Shown here piece by piece: positions 7,204-14,755 of a stretch of 20,090 nucleotides of DNA. This DNA is from Fen-1254 sp963769605 (GTDB lineage: Bacteria > Bacteroidota > Ignavibacteria > UBA10030). How positions within the stretch are numbered: the stretch's first letter is position 1; every line of letters starts with the position of its first letter. Below the pieces are notes generated by a model. It was given only the letters and a program-made list of their open reading frames with translations, had not been told where the DNA came from and searched no databases. The stretch is taken from assembly GCA_963769605.1 (NCBI GenBank), contig CAVYML010000006.1:1-20090 (forward strand), written 5' to 3'. The position numbers were made by a program, and so were the translations under genes.

Positions 7204-8343
7204 CTATCTTGTCGTGAATTGGTATATCGTCGTCTGGTGATAAACAGCCCCCGGTTTTAAAACTGCGGAAGGAAATTTTGGTTTGTTGGGTGAATCGGGA
7301 AAGCATTCCGCTTCCAGACAAAGAGCCGCACGGCGTTGATAAGCGACACCGTGCTTTCCTTTTATGCTTCCATTAAGGAAGTTGCCCGAATAGAACTGCA
7401 GTCCCGGCTGATCCGTAAATACCGTCAACACTCGTCCGCTTTTCGGATCATAAACCTGTGCCGCTTTCCGGACTTTACCCTGAAAATTTCTCAACACCCA
7501 ATTGTGATCGTAGCCCTTTCCGAAAAGAAGCTGCTCATTCGAATCGTCGATGTGGATGCCGATGACCGCCGGCGTACGAAAATCCATCGGTGTGTTTGCA
7601 ACTGCGGTCAATTCACCCGTCGTAATGAGTCCTTTATCCACCGGCGTGATGGTATCTGCTTCGATAGTCAATACCTGATCGAGAATGGAAGATGTAAAAT
7701 TACCGGAGATATTGAAATAGGAATGGTTCGTAGGATTGAAAATTGTAATCTTATCAGTCGTTCCCTTGTACTCGATACGCAATTCGTTCTTTTCCGTCCA
7801 CGTGTACGTGATTGAGACCGTAAGATTTCCCGGATATCCCTCTTCCCCATCGGGACTTACATGAGTCATTTCGATGGACGGTTCCGGACCTTCGCTGACG
7901 ATACGTGCATCCCAAAGAGCCTTATTAAAGGTCGATCCGCCGCCATGAAGATGGTTCTCCCCATCGTTAACCGTTAGTTGATATTGTTTGCCTTCAAGCG
8001 TAAACCTGCCTTTGGCGATACGATTACCGTAGCGGCCCACGCTTGCACCCAGGAACGATCTATCGCCGATATATCCCGACAGGGAATCGTATCCCAGAAC
8101 GACATCTTCCAATTTCCCATTACGGTCGGGAACTTCGATCGATACAATAATAGTGCCGTAGTTTATAACGGTCACTTGTGCTTTTGATGCATTTGTTAAG
8201 ACAAATTGATAGACCTCTCTTCCGTCCGGAAGTTTTCCAAAAAGCGATTTTTTCAACATTGAACGCTCCTCAGCAAACGTGTAAGACATGCATAGCAGCA
8301 AAGACAATAAAGCAGCCGCGATAAATCTCGGGCGTATATTCAT
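7204..8343 (-). CDS. galM: Secreted aldose 1-epimerase (mutarotase)
   Basis: A 379-residue mutarotase that interconverts alpha and beta anomers of aldoses. Catalytic residues by family comparison are H133 (ENHLHGG), H207 (NPTNHSYFN), D279 (GYDHNW) and the base E344 (LCLEAECFPDSPN). The GASVGRYGNRIA segment (about 99-110) is also a family hallmark. Residues 1-24 form a signal peptide (basic start, AALLSLLLCM core, YTFA cleavage site). The enzyme is therefore exported, as is common in Bacteroidota-type glycan degraders, unlike the cytoplasmic GalM of E. coli. The start is supported by AAGGAG (8351-8356) 7 nt upstream. Downstream the IS200 element separates it from araB; before that insertion the two were probably in one transcript. 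Confidence 0.92.
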   Translation of the reverse strand: MNIRPRFIAAALLSLLLCMSYTFAEERSMLKKSLFGKLPDGREVYQFVLTNASKAQVTVINYGTIIVSIEVPDRNGKLEDVVLGYDSLSGYIGDRSFLGASVGRYGNRIAKGRFTLEGKQYQLTVNDGENHLHGGGSTFNKALWDARIVSEGPEPSIEMTHVSPDGEEGYPGNLTVSITYTWTEKNELRIEYKGTTDKITIFNPTNHSYFNISGNFTSSILDQVLTIEADTITPVDKGLITTGELTAVANTPMDFRTPAVIGIHIDDSNEQLLFGKGYDHNWVLRNFQGKVRKAAQVYDPKSGRVLTVFTDQPGLQFYSGNFLNGSIKGKHGVAYQRRAALCLEAECFPDSPNKPKFPSAVLKPGAVYHQTTIYQFTTR

Positions 8344-8425
8344 CGGTTTTCTCCTTAAAAAAGGACTTACGGTATGGTGTCATAAATACGGTTTGATTGT
8401 ACGATGAAAACCAAAAAGAAAAAAA

Positions 8426-8457
8426 CCATTTTTCGTATAATTAATCACCATTTTACG
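8426..8457. promoter_or_regulatory. Direct repeats upstream of the epimerase gene
   Basis: CCATTTTTCG (8426-8435) and CCATTTTACG (8448-8457) match at 9 of 10 positions with a 22-nt period, that is, two helical turns on the same DNA face. They lie about 80-115 nt upstream of the galM start. A regulator-binding pair is a fair guess. The promoter itself is not clear: TTTGAA/TAAAAT with an 18-nt spacer is one weak option. Confidence 0.35.
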
Positions 8458-8598
8458 CAAATCTATTTTAAGATTCAAATCACCGTTTGAGTAATCCAAG
8501 AGTCCGCAGGATGTTTTTTTTCGATTCCCGAAACCGCTTCATACTCATTCCGCACAACAAATCACGCCAAAAGCCCGTGAAGTTCCGATTAGTTGTTT

Positions 8599-8686
8599 TT
8601 AGTTCGTTGTTCTTCGTTCGTAGTGCGTAGTTTGTTGTGTTGAAGTCAAAATAACTAAGAACTCAGAACCACGAACAACGAACTAA
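8599..8686. repeat. Long-range inverted repeat in a GT-rich/AC-rich tract
   Basis: TTAGTTCGTTGTTC (8599-8612) and GAACAACGAACTAA (8673-8686) are exact reverse complements 60 nt apart. The left side is built of GTTCGT/GTTGTT-like words and the right side of their complement, so the whole tract is strand-asymmetric. It sits between the pdxB stop (8696) and the galM promoter region. It may act as a transcript hairpin after pdxB or be a dispersed intergenic repeat. Otherwise the 8344-8695 spacer shows no gene. Confidence 0.5.
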
Positions 8687-8695
8687 GAATTATCT

Positions 8696-9847
8696 CTATT
8701 TTAAAGATATCCGAAATCCCAAGGCCTGGAGAATATTTGCAGCTTCGGAATATACGGATGGGAGTTCCACGCGCCGGTTGAAAAATTCGCGGCGAATCCT
8801 GTACTCTTCACGCAGCTTCATAAAGTAACGCCCATGCTCGCTCGCATCGAGAGATTCCGTTTTTTTTAAAAGCTTGTCATCCAATTCGATATCGTAAGCC
8901 TGACCGATGACAGAGCGCACAATTTCATTTGTTTCCGTCATTCCGGAAGGGACGGTAATCCGCGCCGTATCAGGAGGCAAGGAAGCGTCGATTTTCCATG
9001 CCGGCTGCACACCGAGAAAGCGGCAGACAGCTTCATAGACCATTCTGCAGGCATTCAATTTTCCGTCGAGTGAGTAACCGGCAATATGCGGAGTCCCGAC
9101 CAGCACGCGGGAAAGCAGTTCCGTATTGAGAACCGGCTCCGCCTCCCAGACATCGAGGATCGATGCGGAAAGATGATGCGACGATAATGCATCGATCAAT
9201 GCATTCGTTTCCACAACCGGACCGCGGGAAGTATTTATCAACACAGCACCGCGTTTAATCTTATTGATACGTGCATCGTCGAATAAATGAAAAGTCGCAT
9301 CGTTTCCGGATTTTGTCAGCGGAACATGGATGGTTATAAAATCCCCATCCATTAATTCATCCAACGGACGGTATTTAGAATCGCCCGTTGTTCGCCCCAG
9401 AGGAGGGTCATTCAATACGACATTCATTCCAAGCGCCCGTGCTGCGATTGCCACTTTGCTTCCGACATTTCCGACACCGACGATGCCGATGGTCTTTCCG
9501 ATAAGAGGAGTGCTATTCCGGCGCGACCACACACATAACGCTGCTGCGATATATTCTTTAACGGAGTTGGAATTACTTCCCGGTGCGCTGACAAATGTTA
9601 TTCCCTTCGATGCAAGGTACCGTTCATCGACGTGATCGGTTCCTATCGTGACTGTACCGACAAACCTGACCGAGCTTCCCTCAAGCAATCGCTCGTTGAC
9701 TTTTGTTTCCGAACGCACGACAAGAATATTCGCATCGCGGACCGCTTCCCGCGTCACCGCAAGCGTTTCTAGTGCGACTACTTCCCCGAGATGGGAAAAT
9801 GCCTCGACAACAGAGGGTGTATGTTTATTGACGACAATTTTCGGCAC
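8696..9847 (-). CDS. pdxB: Erythronate-4-phosphate dehydrogenase
   Basis: A 383-residue D-2-hydroxyacid dehydrogenase that resembles E. coli PdxB along its full length. PdxB oxidises 4-phospho-D-erythronate in the DXP-dependent route to pyridoxal 5'-phosphate. The NAD site is GIVGVGNVG (121-129). The catalytic triad is R208 (NTSRGPVV), E237 (VWEAEPVLN) and H254 (GTPHIAGYSL). The MVRS-like VVRSETKVNE and GTVTIGTDHVDE segments favour PdxB over SerA, and there is a PdxB-type C-terminal dimerisation region. It starts at GTG, with AGGAG (9856-9860) 8 nt upstream embedded in the last codons of the preceding SDR gene, whose stop is only 3 nt away. The two are translationally linked. A vitamin-B6 gene in a sugar-acid cluster is unusual. 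Confidence 0.88.
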   Translation of the reverse strand: MPKIVVNKHTPSVVEAFSHLGEVVALETLAVTREAVRDANILVVRSETKVNERLLEGSSVRFVGTVTIGTDHVDERYLASKGITFVSAPGSNSNSVKEYIAAALCVWSRRNSTPLIGKTIGIVGVGNVGSKVAIAARALGMNVVLNDPPLGRTTGDSKYRPLDELMDGDFITIHVPLTKSGNDATFHLFDDARINKIKRGAVLINTSRGPVVETNALIDALSSHHLSASILDVWEAEPVLNTELLSRVLVGTPHIAGYSLDGKLNACRMVYEAVCRFLGVQPAWKIDASLPPDTARITVPSGMTETNEIVRSVIGQAYDIELDDKLLKKTESLDASEHGRYFMKLREEYRIRREFFNRRVELPSVYSEAANILQALGFRISLK

Positions 9848-9850
9848 GTT

Positions 9851-10684
9851 TTAAACTCCTGAATACGCGGAGAATCCGCCGTCGACAGGCAGAACGATGC
9901 CGGTCACGAAATTCGACGCAGGCGAAAGAAGCCACAACATTGCACCGAGCAAATCTGCCGGTTCGCCGAACCGATTCATCGGCGTATGATCGAGAATTTT
10001 CTTTCCGCGTGCGGTCAGTTCTCCGGTTCCTTTTTCGGTTAAAAGGAATCTATTTTGTTCTGTCAGGAAAAAACCCGGAGCAATTGCATTAACGCGAATA
10101 TTCGGCGTATATTCCTGCGCAATATGCACTGCCAGCCATTGCGTAAAATTGCTGATAGCGGCTTTTGCAGCGGAATATGCCGGAATGCGGGTAAGCGGGC
10201 GAAACGCGTTCATGGAAGAAATATTAAGAATCACTCCTTCTTTGTTCGCAGCCATGTGCTTGCCAAAAACCTGACTCGGTATTATTGTTCCTATCAAATT
10301 CAAATTGGAAACGAACTGAATTGCTTCCGGCGGTATATCGAAAAAACTCTGCTCCGCATTCGTTGTCGCTTTCGGATTATTTCCGCCTGCGCCGTTGATT
10401 AAAATATCGACGCGTCCGTATTCTGCAAACACCTTCTCTGCAGCGTCCTGAACTTTTACTTTATCGAGCACGTCTATAAAAATCGCGTTGTGTTTTCCTT
10501 TTGTGCCGGCAAGGCTCTGGACGACCTTCTCTCCCAGAAGCATATCGCGGTCAAGAATAACGATATTGGCATTGCATCCGGCAAGACATCTGGCCATCTC
10601 GCTGCACAACACTCCTCCGCCGCCTGTGATGGCGGCTGTTTTTCCGGTAAAATCATACGCTTGTGTAATTTCCTGTAAATTCAT
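9851..10684 (-). CDS. SDR oxidoreductase, D-mannonate/fructuronate oxidoreductase type
   Basis: A 277-residue short-chain dehydrogenase. The cofactor loop is ITGGGGVLCSEMA (about 19-31), followed by INGAGGNNP (96-104). The catalytic residues are S157 (ILNISSMNAF), Y170 and K174 (PAYSAAKAA), and a VNAIAPGFFLTEQNR segment follows. The NNP after the NGAGG and the GFFLTEQNRFLL stretch are typical of the SDR-type D-mannonate oxidoreductase (Bacillus UxuB-like). That enzyme reduces D-fructuronate to D-mannonate, the step after UxaC. AAAGGA precedes the ATG. It overlaps functionally and physically with pdxB downstream. UxuA (mannonate dehydratase) is not in the window. Related SDRs acting on other polyols or sugar acids (gluconate 5-dehydrogenase) are the main alternative. 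Confidence 0.82.
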   Translation of the reverse strand: MNLQEITQAYDFTGKTAAITGGGGVLCSEMARCLAGCNANIVILDRDMLLGEKVVQSLAGTKGKHNAIFIDVLDKVKVQDAAEKVFAEYGRVDILINGAGGNNPKATTNAEQSFFDIPPEAIQFVSNLNLIGTIIPSQVFGKHMAANKEGVILNISSMNAFRPLTRIPAYSAAKAAISNFTQWLAVHIAQEYTPNIRVNAIAPGFFLTEQNRFLLTEKGTGELTARGKKILDHTPMNRFGEPADLLGAMLWLLSPASNFVTGIVLPVDGGFSAYSGV

Positions 10685-10753
10685 ATAATCCTTTTTAATT
10701 TAAAATTCGCAAATATTCAGAATCTTCTCGATAGAGAATGTCCTCAATGCAGT

Positions 10754-10835
10754 CCCGAAAACATCCGACGTCACTCTGTAGCCGCGACCAGCTTGTCCCG
10801 AAAACTACCTTCTTATGTTTTCGGGATGATCGCGG
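10754..10835. repeat. CCCGAAAAC repeat cluster with extended hairpin
   Basis: CCCGAAAAC occurs at 10754-10762 and 10797-10805, and inverted as GTTTTCGGG at 10817-10825. The last two form a perfect 9-bp stem with an 11-nt loop. Outside them CCGCGA (10782-10787) pairs with TCGCGG (10830-10835). It fills the 273-nt gap between transketolase and the SDR gene. It looks like a dispersed palindromic intergenic repeat; there is no U-run for a terminator. Confidence 0.5.
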
Positions 10836-10957
10836 AAGCCCCAGAATTCACCAGCGGACAATGTCATATTCTTACGCTTCCGCAAATCAGGCATGCCGGC
10901 GTCGGTTTGGCTTTCGCGGCCAAAGCAATATTTTCAAAAAATTGTTCTCTCGTAGCT

Positions 10958-12958
10958 TTATTTTTGCAGCCATTCACTTACGCGTGCTGCAACGATTTTG
11001 CCGGTAAATCCGAACTTCTCTGCAAGAACGCCGCTCGGGGCGGAAGCGCCGAAACGCTCGATTCCGAGGACAAGAAGCTGACCGCGGAACAGATCCCCCC
11101 AGCCCATGCCGCGGGCCGCCTCAATGACGACGACACGTGCGGAAGACGGAATTATTTGCTCCTGAACGGATTTGTCTTGCTGTGTAAATAATTCTTTACT
11201 CGGAATGGAAACGACACGCACGGGTATCGATGCTTCGAGAATTCCAGCCGCTTCAACTGCAACACCGACCTCCGAACCGCTGGCAGCAAGCACGACTTCC
11301 GGGACGCCGGATTTTTCTTTTTTAACTATATACGCGCCGCGATTGAATTCTTCTTTTGAAAGAGATTTCTCGCGTTTTATTTCATCGACTTTTTGGCGCG
11401 TCAGAAGCAATGCCGTGGGACCGTCTTTTCTGCGCAATGCATACGCCCAGGCCAGAGCCGTTTCCTGCGAATCGCACGGGCGAAGATTGACAAGGTGCAT
11501 AATGGACCGGAGAGCGGCAAGCTGCTCCACAGGCTGATGCGTGGGACCGTCTTCACCGACAAAGATACTGTCATGTGTAAAAACATAGACCACTTGCAAT
11601 CCCATCAATGCAGCCAGCCGGATGGGAGGACGCATATAATCTGAAAAGACAAAGAACGTCGCTCCGAACGGAATAAATCCGCCATAGAGCGCAAGACCGT
11701 TTAAAATCGAACCCATGCCGTGTTCCCGGATGCCGAAATGAAAATTAGGTCCTGCAAACGATCCGCTTGCGACAGCCGCTTTTCCTTTGATCCACGTACT
11801 GGTCGATGGGGACAGATCAGCCGAACCGCCAATAAATTCGGGAAGCAATTCGGAAATTTTCTGCATTGCAATTCCGGAGAACGAACGGGTAGCTCCGGAC
11901 GCACCTGCGACGCAGGCGAGCAATTGTTCTTCCAGGTCCTCCGGTAATTCCTTTGCCTGCTGACGATTCCATTCTTTTGCAAGTTCCACATTCGTTTTTT
12001 CCCAGCCCAGGAACCGCGAGCCCCATCCATCGTATTCTTTCTTCAATTCTTCCACGCGCAAATGAAACACTTCTGCAACCGATTCCGGAACATAAAAATC
12101 CATTTCCGGCCAGTGAAGATTGCGTTTGGCTGCATTGAGTTCTTCCACACCCAGCGGCGAACCGTGCGCTTCAGCCGTATCCTGCTTTGATGGAGCGCCA
12201 TAGCCAATGTGCGTTTTTGCAAGAATCAATGTAGGATGTTCCTTATCCCGCTGTCCGGCTTCGATGGCGGATGCAATCTGATCGTGATTTTGACCGTCGA
12301 TTTCAATGGTCTGCCAGCCGTAGGCCTGAAATCTTTTGGGAACATCTTCAGAAAATGCAAGATCGGTTTTTCCTTCGATCGTAATACTATTATTGTCGTA
12401 GAAGAAAATAAGATTGCCGAGTTTCAGATGACCTGCCAGCGAGGCTGCTTCTGCCGTCACACCTTCCATCAGATCTCCGTCACCGCAGACGCCGTAGACA
12501 TAATGCGTTCCAAAAATATTATAAGGCGCACGGTTAAACCGCTCTGCTTTCATTTTTGCGGCAATAGCCATGCCGACTGCATTGCCAAAACCCTGGCCGA
12601 GCGGGCCTGTTGTCGTTTCAATACCGGGAGCCGCTCCATATTCAGGATGCCCGGCCGTCTTGCTTCCCCATTGGCGAAACGATTTAAGATCGTCTATTGT
12701 AAGACCGAATTCAGCAAGACACAGCAGTGAATAAAGCAGCATCGAACCGTGTCCGGCAGAGAGAACAAAGCGGTCACGGTTCGGCCATTGCGGGTCGCAT
12801 GGATTATATTTTAGATACTTGAGCCAGAGAATCGCCATACAATCGGCCATACCCATAGGCATTCCGGGATGGCCGGAATTTGCCTTTTGTACGCCATCAG
12901 CGGAAAGAAACCGAATCGCGTTACTTGCATCTTTTAACAGTTGAGCGTTAATTATCAT
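10958..12958 (-). CDS. tkt: Transketolase
   Basis: A 666-residue enzyme of the usual transketolase length. It transfers two-carbon units between xylulose-5-P and ribose-5-P or erythrose-4-P, using thiamine diphosphate and Mg2+. The ThDP signature is GDGDLMEGVTAEA...NLIFFYDNN (about 159-190). Active-site histidines are H30 (SGHPGMPMG), H70 (SAGHGS) and H104 (TAGHPE), and the catalytic glutamate is E412 (GIREHGMG). The C-terminal domain has GSEV (ASGSEVGVAVEAA). The ATG has no clear Shine-Dalgarno site. The gene begins 65 nt after uxaC, so the two may be cotranscribed. It links arabinose-derived xylulose-5-P to glycolysis and makes erythrose-4-P, the origin of the PdxB substrate. Confidence 0.96.
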   Translation of the reverse strand: MIINAQLLKDASNAIRFLSADGVQKANSGHPGMPMGMADCMAILWLKYLKYNPCDPQWPNRDRFVLSAGHGSMLLYSLLCLAEFGLTIDDLKSFRQWGSKTAGHPEYGAAPGIETTTGPLGQGFGNAVGMAIAAKMKAERFNRAPYNIFGTHYVYGVCGDGDLMEGVTAEAASLAGHLKLGNLIFFYDNNSITIEGKTDLAFSEDVPKRFQAYGWQTIEIDGQNHDQIASAIEAGQRDKEHPTLILAKTHIGYGAPSKQDTAEAHGSPLGVEELNAAKRNLHWPEMDFYVPESVAEVFHLRVEELKKEYDGWGSRFLGWEKTNVELAKEWNRQQAKELPEDLEEQLLACVAGASGATRSFSGIAMQKISELLPEFIGGSADLSPSTSTWIKGKAAVASGSFAGPNFHFGIREHGMGSILNGLALYGGFIPFGATFFVFSDYMRPPIRLAALMGLQVVYVFTHDSIFVGEDGPTHQPVEQLAALRSIMHLVNLRPCDSQETALAWAYALRRKDGPTALLLTRQKVDEIKREKSLSKEEFNRGAYIVKKEKSGVPEVVLAASGSEVGVAVEAAGILEASIPVRVVSIPSKELFTQQDKSVQEQIIPSSARVVVIEAARGMGWGDLFRGQLLVLGIERFGASAPSGVLAEKFGFTGKIVAARVSEWLQK

Positions 12959-13023
12959 GTATTGTCTGCTTTTGAACTTTAGTTTATGAAATCCTCAATT
13001 CATGCGCTTGAGACGGCGCTTTT

Positions 13024-14451
13024 CTATTCCTCCGATGCAAACGGAAAATACCTTTTGGCATTATGATAACATATATTCGCAACGATTGCACCGACATGGC
13101 CAAGATCGTTCGGTATCAATCCTTGCTCCATTTCGCTTCCAAGAATCCGGCAAAGAATTCTACGGAAATACTCGTGCCTCGGATAAGATAAAAAGCTGCG
13201 GGAATCGGTCAGCATACCGATAAAGAGGCTCAGAACGCCCAGATTAGACAGGGCTTCGATTTGCTTTGTTATGCCGTCTCGCTGATCGAGGAACCACCAA
13301 CTGGAGCCGTACTGGATCTTGCCCGGAGTTTTTCCGTCTTGAAAATTACCAGCCATAGCCGCCATCACTTCATTGTCGCGCGGATTCAAATTATATAAAA
13401 TCGTTTTTGCAAGCTTGTCTTCGCTGTCAAGACGATCCAGATATTTTGAAAGCGGGCGTGCAATTTCGAAATCACAGATAGAATCATATCCGGTATCGGG
13501 ACCGAGAACGCGTCTCATTCGGCTGTTATTATTGCGCAGCGCACCGAGATGCAATTGCTGTACCCATCCTTTTTCATAATCCATGACGCCGAACTCGTAC
13601 ATCATTGCCGACTTGAATTTGCCTATTTCAGCGGCACCGAGCATTTTCCCTTTGCGCAATTTCTTGAAAATCTTAACAATTTGGCTTTCCGTGTAATCGT
13701 CGGCGTATGCCGTTTCGGCCCCGTGATCGGATAGACGGCATCCATGACCATGAAAAAAGGCATGGCGGATTCGGAGCGCCTCAATGAACGATGCAAAATC
13801 TTTAATCTCATAATTGGCAGATACCTCGAGCTTGGTCATATAGGTATTGAACGATTCCGCATCTTCTGCCGCCATCGCTTTATCGGGCCGCCAGGCAGGA
13901 ATGAGCTTTGTCGCCGCCTTTTTATTCTTGAGTTTTGCATAGGATTCGTGGAATTCAAGAGAGTCGATTGGATCGTCCGTGGTGCAAATGGTTTCGACAT
14001 TCATCTTTTTCAAAATACCCTGCGTGGTAAAGTCCTTTGTCGACAGCTTTGCATTACATTTCTCCCATACCGCCTTTGCCGTTTTCTCGTTCAAGAGCAT
14101 GTTGTTGATGCCGAAGGGGCGATTGAGTTCCAGATGCGTCCAGTGATAAAGTGGATTGCGGATCATTTTGGGAACCGTCATCGCCCACATTTCAAATTTT
14201 TCCCAATCGGAAGCCTGCCCTGTTATATAGTATTCATCGATGCCCGATGCCCGCATGGCGCGCCATTTATAATGATCGCCTGCCAGCCAGATGCGGGTCA
14301 GGTTCTCAAATTGACGGTCATCTGCAACATCCCTGGGCGAAATATGGCAATGATAATCGATAATCGGCAGCGATTCGGCATACGTATGATAAAGCTTCGA
14401 TGCCGTTTTTGTGTCAAGCATAAATTCCGGATGAATAAATGACCTCTTCAT
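13024..14451 (-). CDS. uxaC: Glucuronate isomerase
   Basis: A 475-residue enzyme close to E. coli UxaC (470 aa). It isomerises D-glucuronate to D-fructuronate and D-galacturonate to D-tagaturonate. The metal-binding DYHCHISP motif (H34, H36) belongs to the amidohydrolase-like barrel. Also seen are GDHYKWRAMR, NPLYHWTHLEL, TTDDPIDSL, HGCRLSDHG, GALRNNNSRM and, near the end, LTDSRSFLSYPRHEYFRR, all family hallmarks. The frame is open further upstream, to 14535, but the ATG at 14451 is preferred: GGAAGGAAA lies directly before it and the protein then aligns with UxaC. A promoter about 130 nt upstream fits. It is the first gene of the catabolic block. Confidence 0.95.
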   Translation of the reverse strand: MKRSFIHPEFMLDTKTASKLYHTYAESLPIIDYHCHISPRDVADDRQFENLTRIWLAGDHYKWRAMRASGIDEYYITGQASDWEKFEMWAMTVPKMIRNPLYHWTHLELNRPFGINNMLLNEKTAKAVWEKCNAKLSTKDFTTQGILKKMNVETICTTDDPIDSLEFHESYAKLKNKKAATKLIPAWRPDKAMAAEDAESFNTYMTKLEVSANYEIKDFASFIEALRIRHAFFHGHGCRLSDHGAETAYADDYTESQIVKIFKKLRKGKMLGAAEIGKFKSAMMYEFGVMDYEKGWVQQLHLGALRNNNSRMRRVLGPDTGYDSICDFEIARPLSKYLDRLDSEDKLAKTILYNLNPRDNEVMAAMAGNFQDGKTPGKIQYGSSWWFLDQRDGITKQIEALSNLGVLSLFIGMLTDSRSFLSYPRHEYFRRILCRILGSEMEQGLIPNDLGHVGAIVANICYHNAKRYFPFASEE

Positions 14452-14585
14452 TTTTATTTCCTTCCAATAATCTGGGAACACCCGTCCGAATCTTCCATCA
14501 TTGCCGAATATGGATAGATTATTCGTATCATCCAAAGCAAATCGAGTAAACTGGGCAAAACATACTTCACAACTCGAGAGAAATA

Positions 14586-14614
14586 ATTATACGCAAACAA
14601 AAGCAAAATGCAAA
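14586..14614 (-). promoter_or_regulatory. Promoter of the uxaC-led block
   Basis: On the minus strand there is TTTGCA (14609-14614), 17 nt, then a perfect TATAAT (14586-14591). The expected transcript start is near 14579, leaving a leader of about 130 nt before uxaC. The spacer and -35 region contain a GCAAAAT tandem (14603-14616) and a CTCGAG palindrome lies just downstream, either of which might bind a uronate regulator. Confidence 0.6.
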
Positions 14615-14698
14615 ATTGGAACTTCATGAGGGGGGTGAACATGGCCAAATTACACTGAAAAGGGGGAATTAATTTTCCGGCTATTCAATAACTCGCCG

Positions 14699-14726
14699 CC
14701 TGTTATCTTAAAATCGCAATAACAGG
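14699..14726 (-). terminator. Stem-loop after the secreted protease gene
   Basis: CCTGTTAT (14699-14706) and ATAACAGG (14719-14726) form a perfect 8-bp stem with a 12-nt loop, 30 nt after the protease stop. The minus-strand sequence that follows lacks a U-tract, so termination is uncertain. No gene is seen elsewhere in 14452-14755. Confidence 0.4.
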
Positions 14727-14755
14727 CAGCGATATTTCATTATTAAATTATAGGG

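Noticed and set aside
10738..11191. Plus-strand frames across the tkt/SDR spacer
   Set aside because: They run through palindromic repeats and then antisense to transketolase.
13744..14442. A 232-residue plus-strand open frame
   Set aside because: It lies entirely antisense to uxaC, whose frame matches a known enzyme along its length.
14452..14535. Upstream extension of uxaC by 28 codons
   Set aside because: The ATG at 14451 has a strong Shine-Dalgarno site and matches the family N-terminus; the extension resembles nothing.
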